Of a stretch of DNA of 64,000 bases, positions 32,193 through 40,829 are shown piece by piece. This DNA comes from Alloascoidea africana (lineage: Eukaryota > Ascomycota > Alloascoideomycetes > Alloascoideales > Alloascoideaceae). The number at the start of each line of letters is the position of its first letter. The stretch's first letter is position 1. Location of the stretch: assembly GCA_030581615.1 (NCBI GenBank), contig JAKTTT010000015.1, positions 1 through 64,000 of the forward strand, written 5' to 3'. The position numbers were made by a program, and so were the translations under genes. Below the pieces are notes generated by a model, which was given only the letters and a program-made list of their open reading frames with translations, was not told where the DNA came from and made no database searches.

Positions 32193-34109
32193 TCAATTGT
32201 TACCCGTATCGCTGATTTTGCCATACATGTGTTCTTCTTCATCCTTTTCAATCGCATACTCTGCATCCAAAACGTCAAAATCATCTTCCAATTTGTTGTA
32301 TTTTTGGAAAAGGAACCAAAAGATTACACCACTAACCGCTGTGGCGACTCCAAGTCCAGTAAACACCCAAACCATATTTGGATCCTTGGCAGCTGGAGAC
32401 AGCGCAATGCCAATGGCGGAGCCGAAAGCATTTGTGAGTAGGAACATGGACATAATAAAAGACTTCATATTAATAGGCGCCTTTGTATATGCATATTCAA
32501 GTCCTGTAACAGATGCAAAAACCTCGGAAAGTGCGATGAAAACGTATGCTGGCGTTTGCAAAGCTACATGGACCTTGTTTGGGATTTGACCATCCTCGGA
32601 CGCTTCACACATCAAAGGCATCTCGTAACAGGGACCAGTTGTATAAATAATTTTCTGAACAATTGCGGAATAGGCCATCGAGGCCGCTGCAAAAAGAAAC
32701 CCCCATGTTATTCTTGTAATAGGCTTGAATCTGATACCGACTTTTCTTAGCATGGGGTAAAGTAAACGATCACAGAGGGGGATGAAGATGAGCATGGACA
32801 ATGGGTCAATATTTTGCATAATGTCATTTGGTATACCGTGTGTTTCCATTTGAGAGGATTGTGCTATAAAACTGTTCACCATTTGGCCATATACGACCCA
32901 GTAGATGGGGTAGAAAGTGAACACTTTACATGCAATAACAGATCTCCTCACCTCCTCCACGTAAATATCCGACCATGAAACCTCTGTAAAACCGCGTTTT
33001 AGTCTATAGCTTGGCTTTGCTGCATCGAAATTGCCCTTGTTCTTCAAAGAAATACCAATGATCTTGAAACAATCCGGGATAACCGATCCCATCGGCGGTT
33101 TCTTGATGTAAAAGTTTTTCCCTGCGAAAAGACATACCAGACCCACAAAGAAGAAACAGAGGGGTAGTAAATATGCAGCCCAAAATCCAATCTGTTGCTC
33201 CATTGTGGTTGTTGCAATTGCAGAAAGGGACCCAACGTTGATGCAGAGGTAGAAAATCATGAATATGGACTGGATAGTGAGTGTGGGGTCCACAATAACT
33301 CTTTCACCAGATCCCAAAACTTTGATGAACATTTTGGTATTTGTGTACTGTTCTGCAATCAACGGTGAGACGTTTGATTTGATTCCACCTGTCCCCAAAC
33401 CAATAACGATCATTGCAACGATGAGTCCACCCAGAGCAACAGTTGCAGTTCCTATTGCAGGTAAAGATGTGACAAAGAGCACTGCAATACCAACAATGTA
33501 CACCAACGAAAAAATTGAAATGGTCTTGAATTTTCCAAGATATGTGTCTGCAATCCATGCTCCCAAGATTGGAGTCAAATAGCACCAAAATTGGAAAAAA
33601 TAGGAGAGGGCTGTAGAGCCTGATTGGCCCAACCCAATCATTCCTGGTGTTCTATCATCTGGACTGTATTGCATGTAGTTCATAAATGGACCACTGACTC
33701 CATAGTAAGAAAACCGTTCGCAAAGTTCAACAGCCGCAACGAGCCATGCAGATTTGGGAAGTCTATCGGGGATATGTCTCAATGTCGAAAGTTCTTCTGG
33801 ACTGGGCTCCTCCTCACTTGACGGGTCCGAAACGACAGAATGGGGGTACACAAACTTTACATCAATGCCGACTTTCTTCTCCACGGGACTTGGTGTACTT
33901 CCAGTGCCTATTTGGTATTGGCGTGTTGGTGAGCCAGTGGACAAAGGATCATGCGAGCGGATTGTAACCAATTCGTTTGGATTATCTGTCCGCAGATGAA
34001 GTGGTTTAAGACCATCTTTATCACGGTTTGGCTCATCTTCAGAGCCTGTTCGAAGGTGAAGTGGCTTAAGATGAATTTCTTCGTCATCAGCTGTTGGTGA
34101 TGAGGGCAT
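32193..34109 (-). CDS. PTR2: PTR2-type proton-coupled peptide transporter
   Basis: A 638-aa POT/NRT1-PTR family transporter imports di- and tripeptides with protons across the plasma membrane. Family signatures are present: ELCERFSYYGVSGPF (ExxERFxYY proton-coupling motif, about residue 131), LGAWIADTYLGKFKTI, and GTGGIKSNVSPLIAEQ. About twelve membrane segments follow a disordered N-terminus of 115 residues. That N-terminus has two copies of a short repeat, LKPLHLRT (near residues 14 and 34). The start at 34109 is an ATG preceded by a long AT-rich leader. Confidence 0.93.
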   Translation of the reverse strand: MPSSPTADDEEIHLKPLHLRTGSEDEPNRDKDGLKPLHLRTDNPNELVTIRSHDPLSTGSPTRQYQIGTGSTPSPVEKKVGIDVKFVYPHSVVSDPSSEEEPSPEELSTLRHIPDRLPKSAWLVAAVELCERFSYYGVSGPFMNYMQYSPDDRTPGMIGLGQSGSTALSYFFQFWCYLTPILGAWIADTYLGKFKTISIFSLVYIVGIAVLFVTSLPAIGTATVALGGLIVAMIVIGLGTGGIKSNVSPLIAEQYTNTKMFIKVLGSGERVIVDPTLTIQSIFMIFYLCINVGSLSAIATTTMEQQIGFWAAYLLPLCFFFVGLVCLFAGKNFYIKKPPMGSVIPDCFKIIGISLKNKGNFDAAKPSYRLKRGFTEVSWSDIYVEEVRRSVIACKVFTFYPIYWVVYGQMVNSFIAQSSQMETHGIPNDIMQNIDPLSMLIFIPLCDRLLYPMLRKVGIRFKPITRITWGFLFAAASMAYSAIVQKIIYTTGPCYEMPLMCEASEDGQIPNKVHVALQTPAYVFIALSEVFASVTGLEYAYTKAPINMKSFIMSMFLLTNAFGSAIGIALSPAAKDPNMVWVFTGLGVATAVSGVIFWFLFQKYNKLEDDFDVLDAEYAIEKDEEEHMYGKISDTGNN

Positions 34110-34503
34110 ATTTGATGGTAAAGAATGTAGACTTGATTGATAATGTCAATTCTGGTATGGAAGAGTGGGTTGAAGAGAGATATATATCAGAAAACGAATG
34201 GAAAATGCCAAGATGAGAAAAAAAGGGAAGGGAAGGAAAGAGAGAAGAAATCGTTATCAATTGAGCATGGTTTATAATCGTCAAAGAAATAAGAGACAAT
34301 GCTACTTCCAAATGATATCCTTCAAACCCTGAATTAATTGCGTAATCTCATGCCTTTAAGCATGAAAGGGAACAAAAAAAAAAAAAACACAAAAAAACAA
34401 AAAGTAAAATCAATCATACAGTTTTATCTTATTGTAAATTCTTTTTTGGGGGCAGTAAATCAATGCATCGATGCTTTCCCTTTTCAAAGTTAAAATCCAT
34501 TAT
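34110..34503. other. intergenic region (PTR2 promoter / LRG1 3' end)
   Basis: This 394-bp AT-rich region contains an A-rich run at about 34374-34403. It holds the PTR2 promoter and the LRG1 3' end. Nothing further is seen. Confidence 0.5.
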
Positions 34504-37500
34504 TTAGTGATTTTGATTAGGACTAGCGTTTGGAATTCCAACGATATCTCGAAATAGGGCACCATCCTCACCTTCAAGTTTCCTTGCATATGCGACGATT
34601 TCAGTAGGAGAAAAAGTACATTCTTTATCACCATCCGGCCATATTTTTGCAAGACACATATCGACATGTCTCATTACAGGGCCAGGAACTACACTGAAAA
34701 GATCACATTGGTCCATAAGTCGAAGAACGACCTCCATGATCCGGTTGTTCTCCTTTGCGACATTTGCTGCTGCTGCCTCAACCTCTGCCAGAGCTGCTGC
34801 GACAGGATCAGATTGAGCAGTATTGGAAACGCCAAAACCAGCACCTCCACCAGTAGTGGCAGTGGTATTACCTAGGGCGGCACTGGCACCTCCACTTCCT
34901 CCTCTTTTCTTACTCTTCCCATTACCATTACCATTACCGCCGTTTCTCTGCTTTGGGTCTCTCAAAATGTTGGGAGCAATGACAATGGCCAGGTTTCGGA
35001 GACCCATTTTGGTTCCCTTATCTTCAAAAGAAGCAACCCATTTAAAGAAACAAGAAATCACTTCGAGCAAATCACGATTCGGTTTGGGTAATAGACAAGA
35101 AACAAGCATGAGAAAAACGTCTCTTTCCAAACCATCCTGAATCTCTTGAGAATGAATCCAAAGGTTATAAAGTTTCCATGTTAAAAGGGGTTCTGAACTT
35201 AGTTTGAACCAACTTTTGAAAAGTACGGCCATGTTTATTGCGGTTTCTTTGGAAAAATCGGGAGTATATGAGGGATCTTTTTCCACTTCAAGTCTCATTT
35301 CCCTGACTCTTCTTAGATTCCCACTATGTCGAAAGATTCCTTCTGGGAATCGGTTCCCATCTTTTTTGCACTTTTCCCTCATCATTAATATCATGTCATT
35401 TATGAATCTTGGGATTTGAAGAGGAAGATCTCGATGGATACCATTTCTTGATTCAACACCGTGTTTTTCATTAAGTTCTGCAAGAGGTACGTCAAAAACG
35501 GTCCGTAACAGTTCTTCTTCAGTGGAGCCCAAACCACCGTTATCATCACCATTCCCCGGTATACCACCACCACCACCACCACCAGCACTGCTGTTATTAC
35601 CAATGACTCCGGAAACGTCTCGACCTCCAATTGCGGAAGATGAAATTGGACTCGTAATGTTATTCATTTCTTCAAGTTTACGTCTCCCCCAACCACCCCA
35701 TATACGGACCCAATTTTTGCGTTCCGGATGGATTAGAGAATCAAGAGGGAATTCGGTAGGTGCATACTCATGAATCATCATTATTGCAACCTGTCTCAAG
35801 ACATGGTATTGTTTTTCAGTCAATTGACTAAAGAATACACCATATGAATAATCATGTGAATCTGCAGAAGATCGACGGAAAGATGAAATTCTTTTCTCAT
35901 CTGTTATATTTAAACCTGTTGTCAGTTCTGTAGCAGATAAGGATGCAAATACATTATTGGAAGGTTGTTTTCCCTTTTTCCTTCTTCTTTGCTTTTTCAT
36001 AGGGAATTGCCATTGAGGAGAAGGAATTTTCAAATTTTCATCTTTTCGGGGTTTTTTATTCTCCATTTGTTGTTGTTGTTGTTTAATTTCAAACTGAATC
36101 ATACTCCCCGTTTTTTGTCTTCTTGGTGGAGGTATATAAGCCTCACCTGTTGTCGAAGTGAAATCTTTCCTTAGACGACCAGCAGCAGTGTTGTTATTAT
36201 TGGCAATGGTTGTTGGGGTGGGTATAACAGTTACAACATTTGAAATTTCTTTGCTCTGTTCGGTTCTTATTATCCTTATAAGACCATCCAACGTTAATGA
36301 AGAGTTTGATTTTAGGTGATTTACCCGTTTGCATATTTCCAAAGTTACATTAACTCCAGGATTCGAATTTATCGAGTTTTCAGAAGATGCCGAGTTTTTC
36401 CTCTGTTGTTGAGTTTGCTGTTGCTTTGTTTTATTACTATATCTCGATAAAGGTTGTAATTGTTGTGGTTTTGTTTCGGATTTTTTTGATTCTTGGAAGC
36501 CCGATCCTAATCCCGATCCCAAATCCAGATTCAAATCCAAATCCAGATTCAATCCCGAATCCTGTGAATTTTTAGTTATTCGAGAAAAAGAAGGGAATTT
36601 TAAATGGAAATTTTCAGGAAGTGGTGTTGGTAAACCATCAACTCTACATTCCAACAAACGAATTTTCAACTGATAAAGTTTTGTAGTTAACCATGTCCAT
36701 CTTAAAATTCGAAATCCACTATTGTTGTTACTCCCAGTGCCATAAGAAGAAGAAAGAGGTGGTGGTGGTGGTGGTGGTGTTAAAACATCATTTTTAATAC
36801 ATCTTCTACAAACAACTCCTCCTGGTCTGTAAACCGCAAATTCAGCCTCGGGTGCTGGGATAGCCCGTTTGCATTGGAAACAAGTTAAACATCTCATGTT
36901 TAAATGCCAATAAAAATGTCTTATGATTTCACTTTGTGCACACCATCCTGTCAATTTATCATGACATGAAATACATCGAATATCACGAAGTGCACCAAAA
37001 CCTTGATTCATTGTGAATCCAACCTCTTGACCAAACATTTCAAAAATGTCATGCTGTTGTTGTTGTCGGTTAAATTGTCGATGTTTATGGATATGGTTTA
37101 TGAAAACAATCAATTTGGAATCACTTTGTAATTGTCTGTTTTTCAACAATGCAAATTCAAGTGCAAAACAAATGAGTAATTTGAGATACTTTGATATACC
37201 ATAAACCATTTTGGTGAATTCCAAAATCGTGGTTGTTGGGAAAGAATGTTGATTGGTATTTGGTTCTCTAAAAGTTTCAACGACAGTGTTCATCATTTCC
37301 ATCAAACTATCTGAAAGTTTGATAGCTGCTTCTTTCGGTACAAGTATCGCATGTGTCCGTTCTCTTTGCTGCTGCTGCTGTTGTTGTTGTTGTTGTTGTT
37401 GTTGACGGCGTCTTTGTGGACTCAACTGTGGTTGTGTAAATTTGGGGGTATTTGGTTGTTGTAATCTAAGTGGTTCATCAATAGATAAAGAAGATAGATT

Positions 37501-40500
37501 CGGAGTACTTGGAGTAGGTCTATGGTTGGCGACTCTGGGTCGATTACCAGTAATTGGGGGGTTATCTGTTCCTGTAGAGTCTGTAGAAAAAGGTGGAGGT
37601 CTTCTCTGGGGTTGTTTCCCACCCGAGTATCTCATGTTTGGACCTGAATTTGATCGTTTCAATCCGATTCGTGAAGGATTTAATTCCACATTTTCATTTT
37701 TGGGCGTTTCCTTTTCCTTTTCCTTTTCCTTTTTATGTTGTTGTCTTTTCAAATTTGTTCCAAAATCCATATACTTTAACGAATCTGAATTACAATTTGA
37801 AACGATTGTTGGAGAAGCAAGGTAGTAACCAAGACTTAAAACATCAACTTCCAGCGAATCTATTCCTTGGAAAAGACATTCAACTTTGAGTAATAACAAT
37901 GCAATTGATTCCAACACTTGGTAATCTCTATTTGTGAAACGGATCAAAATTTGGTTTAATACCGTGGCAATTGAATCTTCAAAATGGCTTAATTCATCCC
38001 ACGTTGAAATTGTAATTTCATCCAATTTCCGCTCAATTTGAACGAGTTTTGATTCATAATCAATTGAATTGTTGATTGAAAGATCATCCGTTTTGTGTTT
38101 AATCATGGACATGATTTGTGCGGCATTTGGAATACCCAATGAGTCCACCGTGATGTTTAAATTCCAAACTTTCCAAATCATGTAGCATTCAGGATGCCAT
38201 AATTTCCCACGAGATTCTTGCCTTTCATTACCACTATGACTGTTGTTGTTGTTGTTGTTGTTGTTGTTAGTGTTATTTGAGTCCAAAACCTCGACAAACT
38301 CTTTCAAAATCGCACATCCACAACCACAACATCGACTAGCAAAACCAAAAGAATAATGGAAATGACAATAAATGTCACCATCATATTCATAAAAGCATTC
38401 TTTTTCGGCGATTTTTTTGCCACATTTAAGACATGTAAAATGGTCCAAATGGTATTTTCGTCCTGTTGCGGAAATATGTGCACCACGGATCGGCTTGTTA
38501 CAAACGTGACAGATTAGATTAAGACGGGTGAAATAGTCCTGTTCACAGAGTGCGACTGTTCTTGTGGATACTGTGTTGTTTATGGTTGTTGCTGTTGTTG
38601 CTGTTGTTGCTTGCGTTGGAGGAGAAACTGAGCGAGAACGTGAACGTGAACGTGAACGTGAACAAGAACGAGAGCTGGAGCGAGAGCGAGATCTAGGGCC
38701 AGATAGCGAATGTGGAGAATCCGATTTTGTAGACTTGGGAGAATCGTTTAGGTCATGGATAGGCAGGAGGTCTACTTTTTGCATCGGGTCCAATAAAGAC
38801 ATTCTCGCGGTCGTGGTCGTGGTCGTGGTCGTCGTTGGACCATTTGGAGAAGAAGAAGAAGGTGATGATGAACTAGGAATAGAAGATGATACCTGTTGTG
38901 ATTCTGATGGCTCTAAAGGTAGAGCAAATGGGAAAAACTTGTCAGTACAGGGTTTCCCACAATCATGACATTTGAAACAATCTTGATGATAAAGACCACC
39001 GAGAACTTTTACGAATTTTCCTGAAATTGGGGTATTGCAACCTGAACAAAGACGTTTTTTTCTTTTTTTCTTGTATGGTTTGGAACCAGCAGAACCAGCA
39101 GAACCAGTAGCAGTAGCAGTATCTTTAGATTTCGTATTACTGTTGCTATTGCTGGAGTCCTTGATAAGAGTTTTAATGTCTTTATGTTTGTTTTCTTTTA
39201 ATAACGTTTTATCTTTTCCCATTTCATTGGCTTGCGGGACAATAGAGGATCCTTTTCGCGGTAAGTTCAAGTTCTCATGTTTCAAGCGGGATTCTGAGGT
39301 TGCGCCAACCTTGTTCCCTTTCTGGTTTAAGGTTTGGGGAACAGATTCAGACTCTGAATGAGACACAGATTCAGGGGTTGATGCTGATGCTGATGCTGAT
39401 GCTGATGATGATGTGGTTATTGTTACTTTTGGAGTCTGGGGCGGTGGGTAGAGCATCTTTGGAGAAGACGTTACGATTAATGGAGTCTGTGTTGACATTG
39501 GTATTGTGTTGGAGGAGGAAGTTTTTTGTAGAAGGTGTTGGTGGGTTGAGTCAGGGACAGTTGGGTCATGGGCCTTTTGCAAAGGCGAAGGCAAGGGCGA
39601 TGACAATGGAGAAGCAGGTGAAGAAGAAGATGATGCCAAGCGACGGAGGCTCGTGGCTGTAGGGGGCCCGAGTGTGAGGGCGAGGGCTGTTTTGGGAGAC
39701 ACTCCGTCGAGATCAGGATTAGTTGAAGCTGAAGCTGAAGCTGAAGCTGGAGCAGTCTGTGATGAAGACGCTTTTGGGCGTGCTTGAGGTTGGGCTTGCT
39801 CGTGTTCGGAGTCGGGCTCGTCTTCAGAGGACAGCGGAGGCGGGCGCCGTCGATACTGTCTCGCAAGGTGCGTGGAACCTGGCATTGGCATTTGCACTGG
39901 CACAGACGAGGAGGATGAGGATGAGGATCTGTGGGCGTATCTGCTGGGCGGCGCTCTTCTCAGGCCAGGAACACTCGCCGTGGGCGTTGAAACCGGGGCC
40001 GTTGGAGTCGTTTGCTGAACGACAGAGGGCTTTTGAGATGGAGTCTGGACAGTTGTGGCCATGCCCGTGCCCGTGCTCCATCGTTTGGTGTCCACAGCTG
40101 CTGGCGGCTTCCAGGACAGCTCCGAGACGGATCTGTGCCGCGATTGGGGCTGCTGGGGCCGCTGGGGCTGCTGGGGCGGTCGCTGCTGGGGCGGTCTCTG
40201 CTGGAACTCGAACACTGGAGTCGTGGTCTGTGGCGTGGCTCTGGAGTCTGGGATCCGCAGCGACAAACCGCTCTGGGCTATTCTGTTGTGCGATGGTGTG
40301 CCTGGTCCCGGGCCTGGGCCAGACGAGTTCGGTCTGCTGTGCGACGGCAGGGCGTAGGCACAGGGGTATCTGGAGTTGCGGGCGTGGTCCATCTTGGCCG
40401 GGGCTGGAGCTGGCTGTGGACGAGGGTGAGAGCGAGTCCGTGGAGGAGCTGAAGCTGGAGCTGGAGCTGGAGCTGGAGTTGGAGCTGGAGGAGAGGCAGG

Positions 40501-40791
40501 GGGCGCAGAGGACGGGGGCAGTTCGCCAGCCAGCGGGCCCCGTCGTCGCCCACGGCCTGGTGCCACGGAGCCCACGGGCCCCGTGGAGCCCGTCAGAGCA
40601 CTGGGAGCACTGGGAGCACCGCTGGGAGCACCGGGAGCACCGCGGCGGGAGGTTTCGCCCTGGGGTCTCGCGGCAGAGGGCATTTCGTGGCCTTCCATGG
40701 CTTTTCGTGGAGAGCAGAGGGCGCCCGAAGCAGCTGGTGTGGGTGTATGGGTGTCGTGAAGCTCTTCGCCTGTCCTCCAGCAGTTCTCCAT
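34504..40791 (-). CDS. LRG1: Lrg1-like LIM-domain Rho GTPase-activating protein, 2095 aa
   Basis: LIM domains sit at about 580-640 (LCSGCNTPISGKFVKVLGG), 757-810 (CHVCNKPIRGAHISATGRK) and 815-870 (CCGCGCAILKEFVEVLD). A fourth, LIM-like Cys/His cluster is at about 1267-1330 (CISCHDKLTGWCAQSEIIRH). The C-terminal RhoGAP domain (about 1764-2076) has its arginine finger in EGIFRHSGNLRRV. Lrg1 inactivates Rho1, restraining beta-glucan synthesis and the cell-integrity pathway at growth sites. The protein is about twice the S. cerevisiae length, swollen by low-complexity segments: Ser/Pro/Ala-rich N-terminus, Ser-Arg dipeptides near 38633-38692, Asn run near 38240, Gln run at 37366-37404. The ATG at 40791 leaves only 38 bp to the divergent PFS2 ATG; the next ATG (40699, MEGHEMPS) may be the true start. 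GC content rises sharply in the first third. Confidence 0.88.
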   Translation of the reverse strand: MENCWRTGEELHDTHTPTPAASGALCSPRKAMEGHEMPSAARPQGETSRRGAPGAPSGAPSAPSALTGSTGPVGSVAPGRGRRRGPLAGELPPSSAPPASPPAPTPAPAPAPASAPPRTRSHPRPQPAPAPAKMDHARNSRYPCAYALPSHSRPNSSGPGPGPGTPSHNRIAQSGLSLRIPDSRATPQTTTPVFEFQQRPPQQRPPQQPQRPQQPQSRHRSVSELSWKPPAAVDTKRWSTGTGMATTVQTPSQKPSVVQQTTPTAPVSTPTASVPGLRRAPPSRYAHRSSSSSSSSVPVQMPMPGSTHLARQYRRRPPPLSSEDEPDSEHEQAQPQARPKASSSQTAPASASASASTNPDLDGVSPKTALALTLGPPTATSLRRLASSSSSPASPLSSPLPSPLQKAHDPTVPDSTHQHLLQKTSSSNTIPMSTQTPLIVTSSPKMLYPPPQTPKVTITTSSSASASASASTPESVSHSESESVPQTLNQKGNKVGATSESRLKHENLNLPRKGSSIVPQANEMGKDKTLLKENKHKDIKTLIKDSSNSNSNTKSKDTATATGSAGSAGSKPYKKKRKKRLCSGCNTPISGKFVKVLGGLYHQDCFKCHDCGKPCTDKFFPFALPLEPSESQQVSSSIPSSSSPSSSSPNGPTTTTTTTTTARMSLLDPMQKVDLLPIHDLNDSPKSTKSDSPHSLSGPRSRSRSSSRSCSRSRSRSRSRSVSPPTQATTATTATTINNTVSTRTVALCEQDYFTRLNLICHVCNKPIRGAHISATGRKYHLDHFTCLKCGKKIAEKECFYEYDGDIYCHFHYSFGFASRCCGCGCAILKEFVEVLDSNNTNNNNNNNNNSHSGNERQESRGKLWHPECYMIWKVWNLNITVDSLGIPNAAQIMSMIKHKTDDLSINNSIDYESKLVQIERKLDEITISTWDELSHFEDSIATVLNQILIRFTNRDYQVLESIALLLLKVECLFQGIDSLEVDVLSLGYYLASPTIVSNCNSDSLKYMDFGTNLKRQQHKKEKEKEKETPKNENVELNPSRIGLKRSNSGPNMRYSGGKQPQRRPPPFSTDSTGTDNPPITGNRPRVANHRPTPSTPNLSSLSIDEPLRLQQPNTPKFTQPQLSPQRRRQQQQQQQQQQQQQRERTHAILVPKEAAIKLSDSLMEMMNTVVETFREPNTNQHSFPTTTILEFTKMVYGISKYLKLLICFALEFALLKNRQLQSDSKLIVFINHIHKHRQFNRQQQQHDIFEMFGQEVGFTMNQGFGALRDIRCISCHDKLTGWCAQSEIIRHFYWHLNMRCLTCFQCKRAIPAPEAEFAVYRPGGVVCRRCIKNDVLTPPPPPPPLSSSYGTGSNNNSGFRILRWTWLTTKLYQLKIRLLECRVDGLPTPLPENFHLKFPSFSRITKNSQDSGLNLDLDLNLDLGSGLGSGFQESKKSETKPQQLQPLSRYSNKTKQQQTQQQRKNSASSENSINSNPGVNVTLEICKRVNHLKSNSSLTLDGLIRIIRTEQSKEISNVVTVIPTPTTIANNNNTAAGRLRKDFTSTTGEAYIPPPRRQKTGSMIQFEIKQQQQQMENKKPRKDENLKIPSPQWQFPMKKQRRRKKGKQPSNNVFASLSATELTTGLNITDEKRISSFRRSSADSHDYSYGVFFSQLTEKQYHVLRQVAIMMIHEYAPTEFPLDSLIHPERKNWVRIWGGWGRRKLEEMNNITSPISSSAIGGRDVSGVIGNNSSAGGGGGGGIPGNGDDNGGLGSTEEELLRTVFDVPLAELNEKHGVESRNGIHRDLPLQIPRFINDMILMMREKCKKDGNRFPEGIFRHSGNLRRVREMRLEVEKDPSYTPDFSKETAINMAVLFKSWFKLSSEPLLTWKLYNLWIHSQEIQDGLERDVFLMLVSCLLPKPNRDLLEVISCFFKWVASFEDKGTKMGLRNLAIVIAPNILRDPKQRNGGNGNGNGKSKKRGGSGGASAALGNTTATTGGGAGFGVSNTAQSDPVAAALAEVEAAAANVAKENNRIMEVVLRLMDQCDLFSVVPGPVMRHVDMCLAKIWPDGDKECTFSPTEIVAYARKLEGEDGALFRDIVGIPNASPNQNH
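37366..37404 (-). repeat. CAG/CAA array encoding poly-Gln in LRG1
   Basis: Thirteen consecutive Gln codons (CAA, then CAG on the coding strand) lie between LIM3 and the fourth Cys/His cluster. Confidence 0.9.
38230..38275 (-). repeat. AAC/AAT array encoding an Asn run in LRG1
   Basis: A run of Asn codons broken by a Thr lies inside the third LIM domain, between its two zinc-binding halves. It is an insertion within a folded domain rather than in a linker. Confidence 0.85.
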
Positions 40792-40829
40792 CCAAGCAGT
40801 CCAGCGAGAAGTCCCGCGAGCAGTCCAGC

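Noticed and set aside
39723-40829. Long open frame upstream of PFS2 on the plus strand
   Set aside because: It is the antisense of the LRG1 5' region, has no similarity to Pfs2, and is open because the region is GC-rich and repetitive. The Pfs2-like sequence starts just after the ATG at 40830.
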